In this document: positions 1 through 5,863 of the stretch, one piece after another
Layout: the number at the start of each line of letters is the position of its first letter
Position numbering within the stretch: position 1 is the stretch's first letter
NCBI GenBank assembly: GCA_023429275.1
Contig: JAEYWB010000883.1
Coordinates: 1 to 8,418 of the forward strand
DNA length: 8,418 bases
DNA from: Planctomycetota bacterium
GTDB lineage: Bacteria; Planctomycetota; Planctomycetia; Planctomycetales; Planctomycetaceae
Reading direction: 5' to 3'
Position numbers and translations under genes: made by a program
The notes under the pieces: generated by a model
Databases searched by the model: none
What the model saw: only the letters and a program-made list of their open reading frames with translations
What the model was told of the DNA's origin: nothing

Positions 1-261
1 GGGGCGCCTTCAGGTATTCGCGACGTCTCGCTCGCCGGGGAACGCGCGACCGGGGGAGGTCAGACGCCTGGTGGCCGACTGTCGTTTCTAAGCTGTCTCA
101 AGAATTCTTTGCTGCAGAGCGGACAGAGGACTCAAAGAGCCCTTCTCGCCGGAGGGGGCATCGAAGGGCTGGAAAGTCCGGTCCGCTGACTGTCCTCAAT
201 GTTCGCTTTGGTCTGGATGGCAGATTGATTCCCGAGAACCGACTCGCACGCGGGCGACGTC
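1..261. other. left-edge stretch without a recognisable gene
   Basis: I see no gene here that I can defend. Plus frame 3 stays open from base 3 to about 302 but has no ATG, runs over the 3' end of the real minus-strand gene, and reads as an Arg/Ser-rich shadow. Plus frame 2 is open only to a TAA at 89-91; its last codons could be the tail of a gene entering from the left, but nothing supports that. An imperfect direct repeat links bases 20-36 and 254-270. No T-tract hairpin terminator for the adjacent minus-strand gene is visible. Confidence 0.5.
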
Positions 262-948
262 TCACTCGTCTTCCACGCCGATCTGGTATTTCAATTCGTT
301 GAACTGGTCCGCGTACTCTTCGCTCGAGGAGTGAACGTGTTCCCCTTCGGTGATGAACCGCAGCGTGTCACTGCTATAGACCCGGTTCCGGCCGAGGATC
401 TCTTCGAAGGCTTCCAGGTCGTGGCCGTACATGACGAGCAGCTTGTGCTCGTCGAACTGGACCTCCATGGGGATGCGCGGGTTCAGGACCGCGATTCCCG
501 TACAGCCGTCGTTTGTCAGCAGGTCTTCAAAGTCGTACAGCAGGCTCTTGAGGATCGGGAGGTCGATCTGCTCGCGGTAGGTGTCGACATGGTCGCGGCG
601 GCGGGTGTCGTGGCTCGACTCGAGGACCACGTCGACCGACTCGCCGAGAGGCTCGAGAAGATCAATGAAAAGGTCGAACAGGCGTTCCCTGGTCTGGGAC
701 GCCATGAGAACGGGAATCGTGATCCCGGTCCCTTCGTCCTTGAACGAGTCGCGGCGCCAGCCGGCGCTCGGTACGACCTGCAGGTCGACGGAAGGGCGGA
801 TAGCGTCGGTCAGGAGATAGCTTCCGTACCGCGCGATGCGCAGGTGATCCTCGAGCTGCTGCTCCGAGACGGTCTCGAAGGAGCTGTGCCCGCGGGCAAC
901 CGTTTCATCCCGAAACGCGTTCTTGATGAGACGCTTCAGGAAACCCAT
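262..948 (-). CDS. uncharacterised soluble acidic protein (228 aa)
   Basis: I do not recognise the family. The ATG at 948 is preferred over the longer frame that begins at 1047: a GGAG element lies about 10 bases upstream of it, and the extra 33 residues (Pro/Arg/Ala-rich) look like leader. From this start the protein begins MGFLKRLIKNAF, a short basic amphipathic stretch. A mixed alpha/beta body follows, with no signal peptide and no membrane helix. Hydrophobic helices are likely around residues 86-100 and 129-145, and a beta-rich part around 150-175 ends in LLVMYGHD. The C-terminus is strongly acidic (GVEDE). There is no zinc motif, Walker motif or catalytic signature that I can name. The gene stands alone and diverges from the PrsW-type gene across 400 bp. 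The continuous frame, SD element and normal composition argue for a real cytoplasmic protein of unknown role. Confidence 0.8.
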   Translation of the reverse strand: MGFLKRLIKNAFRDETVARGHSSFETVSEQQLEDHLRIARYGSYLLTDAIRPSVDLQVVPSAGWRRDSFKDEGTGITIPVLMASQTRERLFDLFIDLLEPLGESVDVVLESSHDTRRRDHVDTYREQIDLPILKSLLYDFEDLLTNDGCTGIAVLNPRIPMEVQFDEHKLLVMYGHDLEAFEEILGRNRVYSSDTLRFITEGEHVHSSSEEYADQFNELKYQIGVEDE

Positions 949-1348
949 GGCTTGACGCTCCGCACGACGGGCGGGGGCGCATCCTTTCAGGGGAGTCGAT
1001 CCATCGAGCAACTCTAGCACGCGCCTGTCCGGCTCCACCGGAGACATTCGAAAACCCGCAAAAATGCGGCGCGGCCTTAGCCCCGTCTGACACGCGTGAC
1101 TGTAACGGGAGGTGGTCCGACTACACAGGAACGCCGCCTGTAACGATTAGTGTGGAGAAGAGGATCCGCCGGTGCATGGCCTGCTCAGGTCACTCACCGC
1201 GATGTTTTGGTCCGTAGCGGCCATGAAGCCATGCCCGGCGTGAGAGAAGTCGCAGGGCCGGACGGGAAATGCGGCCGGCTTGACTCCGCCGGGACTCCGC
1301 CGACACGATACGTGACACTGTCGACCGTCGGCTTCCCGGGCGAACACT
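949..1348. other. divergent intergenic region between the hypothetical gene and the PrsW-type gene
   Basis: This 400-bp stretch carries the starts of both flanking genes. For the minus-strand gene, TAGAGT (1016-1011) preceded by TGC resembles an extended -10 box, but I find no good -35. For the plus-strand gene, TTGACT (1280-1285) is a fair -35, with only a weak -10 (CACGAT, 1304-1309). A small hairpin, CCGCA-AAAA-TGCGG, lies at 1056-1069. CTGTAACG occurs twice in direct orientation (1100-1107 and 1138-1145). Frames open across this region on both strands have no supported start and read as shadows. Confidence 0.4.
1282..1303. repeat. tandem 11-bp direct repeat upstream of the PrsW-type gene
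   Basis: GACTCCGCCGG (1282-1292) is followed at once by GACTCCGCCGA (1293-1303), matching at 10 of 11 positions. The period is about one helical turn. It lies 45-67 bases before the ATG at 1349, between the candidate -35 and -10 elements. It could be a regulator-binding site or a chance duplication in GC-rich DNA. Confidence 0.5.
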
Positions 1349-2890
1349 ATGGCCATTCGCGTTTCGTGCGGTTCCTGCGACGCCACGCTCAAGGTGGAGG
1401 AAAAACACGCCGGCCGGCGCGTCCGGTGCCCGAGGTGCCAGGAGATCATGACCGTCCCAGCGGCCACGGCTTCCAGGTCGCCGGCGGCAGACGATGGCGA
1501 GTCGGACTTTTTCAACAGTTCTGCGGCCGTCGGGCCGACCGCCGGGACCGACGAGGACGAGTCCTCCCCGTACCGGTTCTCCGAGGAACCTTCCGCTCCG
1601 GCTCGGCCGGCACCGAAGTCCACGTTCCGGTCCGCATCCAAGAAGCCGCGGGTGGCCATTCCCCCTGTCGAAGCGACCGACTCGGCCCCTGCCAGATCCC
1701 GGCCGAAGCCGGTCGACGACTTCGACGTCCCGGAGGAAACGGCGGGAGCCGCGTCGTCAGCGGAGGAAGACGATTTCTCGTCCTTGACCTCGGACGATCT
1801 GTCCGACGGCGAGACAATGCTCGAGGACACGCCGAAGGCCCCGAAGAAAAAGAAGAAGAAAGGATCGAAGAAGAAGGCCCGTGCCGTCGAGGCGACCGGT
1901 TGGCGGCAGAATGCCTACTGGTTCCTGCTCCTTGCCCTCATTCCACTCTGTCTCAACTCCCTGATGGAGGGAGCGCCGGTCGACGACCGGATCGCCGAGA
2001 CGATCTCCGAGAACAAACTCGGCGAGAAGCTCGAGTTCGAAGAGGACGCCGATTTCAATCTCGCCCAGCAGGTTGCCATGCAGACGCCGGATCACCGGAT
2101 CAACGGCGCCTTGCTGGCGGCCGACTCCCGGGTGCACTGGGTCTTTGCCGGGTTGAGCGCCGCGGTCTATCTCGGCGTTCTGATGGCGCTGTGGCCGAGG
2201 TCGGAATCGACACCGGCGCAGCTCATCGTAACAGGGCTCATCACGGGAACGATCGGCATCATGCTGCTTCTGGTCTTCCAGTACATCGCCTTCTGGACGG
2301 CCGGGGTCATGGTTCGCGGCCGCAGTGTTCTCGTCCTCCTCTTTTATCTCATCAAGTTCATCGGGTTCTCGTACCGCTGCGCGATCGACCCCGAGACCGG
2401 CTTCGGACTGAGCTTCATGGGTTTCACGTGCGGCGTCGGCCTGTGTGAAGAGCTCTGCAAGGCAGTGCCGATCGCGATCTATCTTAACAGCCATCCGAAG
2501 GCGACCTGGCGGGACGCGTGCCTGATCGGGCTCGCGAGCGGGGTCGGCTTCGGCGTGTCGGAGGGGATCACCTACTCGGGCAGCTATTACAACGGCGTCC
2601 AGGGGAGCTGGATCTACCTGGTCCGGTTCATCTCGTGCGTGGCGCTTCACTCCCTGTGGGCGGGGGCGATCGGCGTCCTGATGTACCACAACCAGGACTA
2701 CATCTCGGAGTTCTCATGGGAGAACATCGGGATGTTCATCGTCCTGTACCTCGGCATCGGGATGGTGCTGCACGGGCTGTACGACACCTTCCTGAAGAGC
2801 GGCCTCGAGCTCGGCGCACTGATTACAGCGGGCGTGAGCTTCGGATGGTTCGCCTACATGGTCCACCGATCGGGAACTGCCGAGGCGTGA
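1349..2890 (+). CDS. zinc-ribbon / PrsW-family intramembrane metalloprotease
   Basis: This is a polytopic membrane protein of 513 residues. Residues 1-38 form a small zinc ribbon with Cys7-x2-Cys10 and Cys27-x2-Cys30, of the MJ0042-like kind common on planctomycete proteins. Residues 40-165 are a Ser/Ala/Pro/Glu/Asp-rich, probably disordered linker. A lysine cluster at about 163-178 (mostly Lys, with KKKKKK) sits just before the first membrane helix near 188-204 and fits the positive-inside rule. About eight or nine hydrophobic segments follow. The PrsW signature is intact: Glu367-Glu368-x-x-Lys371, Phe401-x3-Glu405, His434 and His475-x3-Asp479. In the known family member (Bacillus PrsW) these residues belong to a membrane protease that cleaves an anti-sigma factor. 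The substrate here is unknown, and no anti-sigma or sigma gene is in the window. An acidic loop at about 207-255 separates the first two helices. The ATG is preceded by no strong Shine-Dalgarno sequence. The family call is firm; the in vivo role is inference. Confidence 0.94.
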   Translation: MAIRVSCGSCDATLKVEEKHAGRRVRCPRCQEIMTVPAATASRSPAADDGESDFFNSSAAVGPTAGTDEDESSPYRFSEEPSAPARPAPKSTFRSASKKPRVAIPPVEATDSAPARSRPKPVDDFDVPEETAGAASSAEEDDFSSLTSDDLSDGETMLEDTPKAPKKKKKKGSKKKARAVEATGWRQNAYWFLLLALIPLCLNSLMEGAPVDDRIAETISENKLGEKLEFEEDADFNLAQQVAMQTPDHRINGALLAADSRVHWVFAGLSAAVYLGVLMALWPRSESTPAQLIVTGLITGTIGIMLLLVFQYIAFWTAGVMVRGRSVLVLLFYLIKFIGFSYRCAIDPETGFGLSFMGFTCGVGLCEELCKAVPIAIYLNSHPKATWRDACLIGLASGVGFGVSEGITYSGSYYNGVQGSWIYLVRFISCVALHSLWAGAIGVLMYHNQDYISEFSWENIGMFIVLYLGIGMVLHGLYDTFLKSGLELGALITAGVSFGWFAYMVHRSGTAEA

Positions 2891-2911
2891 AACGAGGGGC
2901 ACGGGTTCAGG

Positions 2912-2937
2912 AACCGCGTGCGGGTGAGCACGCGGTT
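2912..2937. terminator. perfect hairpin between convergent stops (possible bidirectional terminator)
   Basis: AACCGCGTGC (2912-2921), the six-base loop GGGTGA, then GCACGCGGTT (2928-2937) form a perfect 10-bp inverted repeat. It sits in the 64-bp gap between the PrsW-type stop (2890) and the csrA stop (2955). Neither side has a proper T-tract, so it may end transcription weakly, act with Rho, or protect both 3' ends. Confidence 0.65.
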
Positions 2938-2954
2938 GTTCCGCTCTGCTGCCC

Positions 2955-3140
2955 CTAGACCCGGACTTCCAGCTCCTCGATCCTGCTTTCCTCCCGCTCG
3001 GCGACTTCGGATCGGATGATCCGGACTCCGGAGGGGGCTTCGACGCCAATGTGAACGCGACCGCCGACCTTGACCACAGTGACGCGGATCTGGCCATCGA
3101 TGAGGAGGGATTCGCCGGCCTTGCGAGAGAGAACGAGCAT
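2955..3140 (-). CDS. csrA: carbon storage regulator CsrA
   Basis: CsrA is a small dimeric RNA-binding protein that binds GGA-containing sites in mRNA leaders and changes translation or stability. This copy has 61 residues and shows the family pattern from the first residue: MLVLSRKAGE, then an Ile-rich strand, G-G-R-V-H-I-G-V, E-A-P, and the RNA-contacting Arg43, which lines up with Arg44 of the E. coli protein. Leu4 and Arg6, also important for RNA contact, are present. Compared with E. coli the turn before V-H-I-G is one residue shorter, and the C-terminal helix is Glu/Arg-rich. The ATG at 3140 is fixed by the conserved N-terminus and by AGGAG about 7 bases upstream. The frame continues open upstream, but that part has no CsrA character. 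The gene appears to be transcribed alone, converging on the PrsW-type gene. Confidence 0.96.
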   Translation of the reverse strand: MLVLSRKAGESLLIDGQIRVTVVKVGGRVHIGVEAPSGVRIIRSEVAEREESRIEELEVRV

Positions 3141-3289
3141 GGGAGTCTCCTGAATGGCGGCGCGCCGAAGCGTGGCCGCTCGCCGATTGAACGAGGAAGG
3201 AAAGAGGGGGCACGACGTGGCGCCGCGCCATGCAATCAACGGACAAGAGCCACAGCAGGACGCCGGGCCACAGCAATGGCCGGGTTCGT

Positions 3290-3418
3290 TCAGCCCGCTA
3301 TCGGGATTCGCCGACGGGCCAGGAGCATGACCGCATGTGCTCGCAGGAAGGCGAGTCCCCGACAGAGCGTCGGGTCCGTCTTCCAATCGGTGATTCGCTG
3401 ATCCGCGGGTCGCTGCAT
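3290..3418 (-). CDS. doubtful small ORF upstream of csrA (42 aa)
   Basis: From the ATG at 3418 to the TGA at 3290-3292 this frame reads 42 residues. It starts MQRPADQRITDWK and includes a hydrophobic/Arg stretch near the end (AFLRAHAVMLLARRR). The frame stays open upstream to about 3495, and those residues (LERISRIGREADNLLFR) also look protein-like, so the ATG could be internal to a longer or decayed gene. By my count roughly 73% of codons in the open stretch end in G or C, which is high but not decisive here. There is no SD before the ATG and I recognise no family. It may be a leader peptide, a gene remnant or chance. Confidence 0.22.
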   Translation of the reverse strand: MQRPADQRITDWKTDPTLCRGLAFLRAHAVMLLARRRIPIAG

Positions 3419-3490
3419 CGTCGTGATGAGGCGGAAGAGCAGGTTATCGGCCTCGCGACCGATCCTGGAAATCCGTTCCAGGCGAGGGAG

Positions 3491-3518
3491 AGGTTAGCGA
3501 ACGTCTGAACAGTGTCAA
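3491..3518 (-). promoter_or_regulatory. candidate sigma70-type promoter for csrA
   Basis: Read on the minus strand, a perfect TTGACA (3518-3513) is followed by a 16-base spacer and TAACCT (3496-3491). The -35 is ideal, but the -10 matches only three of six consensus positions. It reads toward csrA with a start point near 3484, giving a leader of about 340 bases. Planctomycete promoters are poorly known, so this stays tentative. Confidence 0.3.
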
Positions 3519-3557
3519 GGACATTTGTGCAGTGACAGGCCCCCTCGGCCGAGAGGC

Positions 3558-5720
3558 TCACTCGATGACGTCCACCAGGCTTCCACGCAGGAGCCGCAGG
3601 ACGAACGGGGTCCAGAAGAGCGCGGTGAACCCGAGGGTCGCGATCAGACTTCCAACGATCGGATGAGCTTGCCATCCCCTGGGCGGTTCCGTCGTTGTTT
3701 CAGACGCCCTGGAACGGCTCCAGGCCCAGGCGAACGGGATCGCCGGAACGAGACCGATCAGAAAGGCCCACTCGTGCGGCAGGCTCTGCGAGCGAAGGAC
3801 GAGGAAGTAGATGAGGCAAAGGAGCAGGAACCCGACATCCCCACCGCGGCGAACCCAGCGGTTGCCGATACGGCTTGTCAGGCCGACGAGTAACAGCCCG
3901 CCAAACAGCGCTGCGGGCCAGGTCAGGATGAAGGGATCGTGCCCCTCGAGAGGCTCACCTCGCACTGACGGAAGGTTCAGGATCGGCGTCATGACCAGGC
4001 CGAGTCCAATCCAGAGACCGGCCTCGACGAAATGCCGCAGCAGGTGGATAGAAGGTGCGTCCTTCACCGTCGCCGGATCAGAAGCGGGCCCTGGTCGGGG
4101 ACCCCTTGGGCGGCACCAGTCGGCCAGGCAAGCCCACGCACAGGCCGGTAAGGCGACCACCGTCAGCGACCACCAGAACCAGCGTGACAGCTCATCGGGA
4201 GCAGGCTGCATGAAGGGGTGTTCGCGTTCCCCGCCGAGAAGCATCCCCAGCCGGAACCGATTCCAGAACCGCCTCATAGGACGGGAAGCCGGTACGACCG
4301 AGGTGGCAAGAGCGGTGTCGGCGGAGGAGTGGGGGCCGATCTGCAACGCGGCCGCCCGGAACTGCGTCCTCAGGAGCACGCGTCCGTCGCTCAGCGCCGG
4401 GAATGTCCAGCAGATCTCGTTGTCGAAGACGGGATGGCGTGCCAACTCCTCGTAAGCCTCACGATTCGCTTTCAGGACGATGAGCTCTCCCTCGTCATTG
4501 AAAAGGAGCAGCCGGCCTTCGCTCGGAAGGCGGAGGACGTTCGAGTGACCGGGACGGTCGGACGACCAGAGGGTCTTCCCGGTCGGGAGATCGAGGCATC
4601 GAAAGAGGCCGCGCGAGGACCGGTGCGCCTTGGCCTGTTGATCACGAAGATCGAATCCATAAATCGTCCCGTTCACGATGGCGCTCGCGAGCACATCGTT
4701 CGAAAACTCACGCGAGTGCCAGAGATGCTCGGCACGGACCTTCAATCCGTCGGCGCTATCGACATCTTCCATCCTCCGAGCTCCGCCGCCGTTCGCCTCT
4801 TCTGAGTCCGGACCGCTTTCGGGCTTCGATGCGGTGCCCGCGTCGACGTCCTGGAGTGAAAGGCGCAACGCCGTCGCCCCCGATCTGAATGGTGCCGTCA
4901 GGACGAGGATCGGCTCTTCGTACAGCGGAGAGATCGAGTGTTCGTCATACCCCAGTGAGACTTCATTCTCCCAGGCGATCCGTCCCGTTTCAGGATGGAG
5001 CAGCAACATGTGGTTCCGCATGGCGGCGAGAAGAAGCGTCGTCCCTTCCAGGCGGATCGGCACGATCGACGCGTAGCTGGCGGGGTGCGAACCCGATTGC
5101 CAGACGATCCTGCCGCTCTTCAGCGCGAAGGCGACAACGGCGGCGTTCGCCCCTCCCACGGGGAGGATGACCTTTCCGTCAAAGACCAGCGGAGAGGCCG
5201 AGTAGCCGAACTCCGTCCCTCGGCCGGCAAACTCCTTCTTCATGTTCACGGACCAGACTTCATCCCCGCGATCGGCATCGACGCAGTAAAGGTGAGCGTC
5301 CGGCGTGACGAAGAGGATCCGGCCCTCTGCGAGGGTCGGCGTTGAGCGGGGACCGGGGTAGAGGCCCAGCGGTTCAAAGGGCGAGCCGCAGGGGAACTCC
5401 CACACGATCTGGCCCGAATCCGCGTCGAGGCAGGCCAGGTTCTGTGAGAAGGCCGACTGATAAAGGGTGTACGCCCGATTTCCCGCAAGGGTGAAGGCCG
5501 CGTATCCCTGACCCAACGGGTGTTCCCAGAGGAGCGGGGGGCCATGCTCCGGCCAGGGAAGTGAAATCGTCCCGTTGGGGGCGGAACCGTCGAAGGCGGG
5601 CCCCCGCAGGTGCGGCCAGTCGGCCAGGACCCGGTCGGCGAGCCCCAGACCGCAGAAGCTGAAAATCACCGCGATCGTGTGCAGGGGGGACAGCACGTGA
5701 CGTGTTGTCAAAGGCCGCAT
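3558..5720 (-). CDS. exported PQQ-like beta-propeller protein with C-terminal multi-helix membrane domain
   Basis: The product has 720 residues. The start at 5720 is chosen because a signal peptide follows (hydrophobic 13-28, likely cleavage after VLA at 33) and leads straight into WPHLRGPAFDG, a typical opening of exported planctomycete PQQ-like proteins. The frame runs open to 6098, but that part lies inside the neighbouring protease gene. Blade motifs of the form (D)-x-x-(S/T)-G-x-x-x-W occur near 99-107, 148-156, 200-207, 243-250 and 377-385, so at least five blades are visible. A low-complexity, acidic/Gly-rich insert spans about 291-326. From about 510 on there are roughly six hydrophobic segments (512-531, 563-583, 598-615, 629-642, 649-667, 688-709), which would hold the propeller at the membrane. 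No dehydrogenase catalytic residues are evident, so a binding or scaffold role is likelier than an enzyme. There is no strong SD. It lies downstream of the S41 protease gene, 143 bp away across a hairpin. Confidence 0.88.
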   Translation of the reverse strand: MRPLTTRHVLSPLHTIAVIFSFCGLGLADRVLADWPHLRGPAFDGSAPNGTISLPWPEHGPPLLWEHPLGQGYAAFTLAGNRAYTLYQSAFSQNLACLDADSGQIVWEFPCGSPFEPLGLYPGPRSTPTLAEGRILFVTPDAHLYCVDADRGDEVWSVNMKKEFAGRGTEFGYSASPLVFDGKVILPVGGANAAVVAFALKSGRIVWQSGSHPASYASIVPIRLEGTTLLLAAMRNHMLLLHPETGRIAWENEVSLGYDEHSISPLYEEPILVLTAPFRSGATALRLSLQDVDAGTASKPESGPDSEEANGGGARRMEDVDSADGLKVRAEHLWHSREFSNDVLASAIVNGTIYGFDLRDQQAKAHRSSRGLFRCLDLPTGKTLWSSDRPGHSNVLRLPSEGRLLLFNDEGELIVLKANREAYEELARHPVFDNEICWTFPALSDGRVLLRTQFRAAALQIGPHSSADTALATSVVPASRPMRRFWNRFRLGMLLGGEREHPFMQPAPDELSRWFWWSLTVVALPACAWACLADWCRPRGPRPGPASDPATVKDAPSIHLLRHFVEAGLWIGLGLVMTPILNLPSVRGEPLEGHDPFILTWPAALFGGLLLVGLTSRIGNRWVRRGGDVGFLLLCLIYFLVLRSQSLPHEWAFLIGLVPAIPFAWAWSRSRASETTTEPPRGWQAHPIVGSLIATLGFTALFWTPFVLRLLRGSLVDVIE

Positions 5721-5774
5721 GAACCCGCCGCACTGGTCAGAGAGATTGCGGCGGGAACTCCGCCGCCAGTCTGC

Positions 5775-5829
5775 AAAAATACGATCGCCGCGTCCCCCGA
5801 CGGCAAAGCCATTCGGATGACGCGGCGAT
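5775..5829 (-). terminator. structured hairpin with T-tract between the S41 protease and propeller genes
   Basis: ATCGCCGCGTC (5784-5794) and GACGCGGCGAT (5819-5829) form a perfect 11-bp stem. The intervening 24 bases can pair further (CCGA with TCGG, GGC with GCC), extending the stem with small internal loops. Read on the minus strand, the stem is followed after four bases by TTTTT (5779-5775), which fits an intrinsic terminator or attenuator 35 bp after the protease stop. On the plus strand the stem is followed by TTT, weaker. The propeller gene starts only 55 bases beyond the T-tract. Confidence 0.75.
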
Positions 5830-5863
5830 TTTGTGCGAGAAGTGCTTGGGCCGTGCCCGGCTG

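Larger units (their letters stand above)
3141..3557 (-). other. csrA upstream region / possible long leader
   Basis: This 417-bp stretch lies between the stop of the propeller gene and the csrA start, both read leftwards. It contains a candidate promoter (3491-3518), a doubtful small ORF (3290-3418), and the csrA SD with its GGA. A palindrome CTCGGCCGAG at 3544-3553 lies right after the propeller stop but has no T-tract. If the promoter is real, csrA has a leader of about 340 bases. The csrA frame is itself open through this region and includes a Cys-rich run, which I take as chance. Confidence 0.4.

Noticed and set aside
100..109. AAGAATTCTT palindrome
   Set aside because: Short AT palindrome with no gene or repeat context; expected by chance.
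331..1017. Plus-strand 228-codon open frame opposite the hypothetical gene
   Set aside because: It is the complement of a well-supported minus-strand gene with an SD; the residue mix is Val/Asp/Arg-skewed as expected for a GC-rich antisense shadow.
1844..1884. A-rich lysine codons as a possible programmed frameshift site
   Set aside because: The longest A run is five, there is no proper heptamer slippery sequence, and the main frame continues cleanly into the intact PrsW domain.
1757..2689. Minus-strand 310-codon open frame opposite the PrsW-type gene
   Set aside because: It is Arg/Asp/Pro-rich antisense of the membrane protease, with no start signal and no recognisable motif.
3141..3386. 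Upstream extension of the csrA frame (82 codons, Cys-rich)
   Set aside because: CsrA proteins start at the conserved MLVLSR; an AGGAG lies at the right distance before that ATG.
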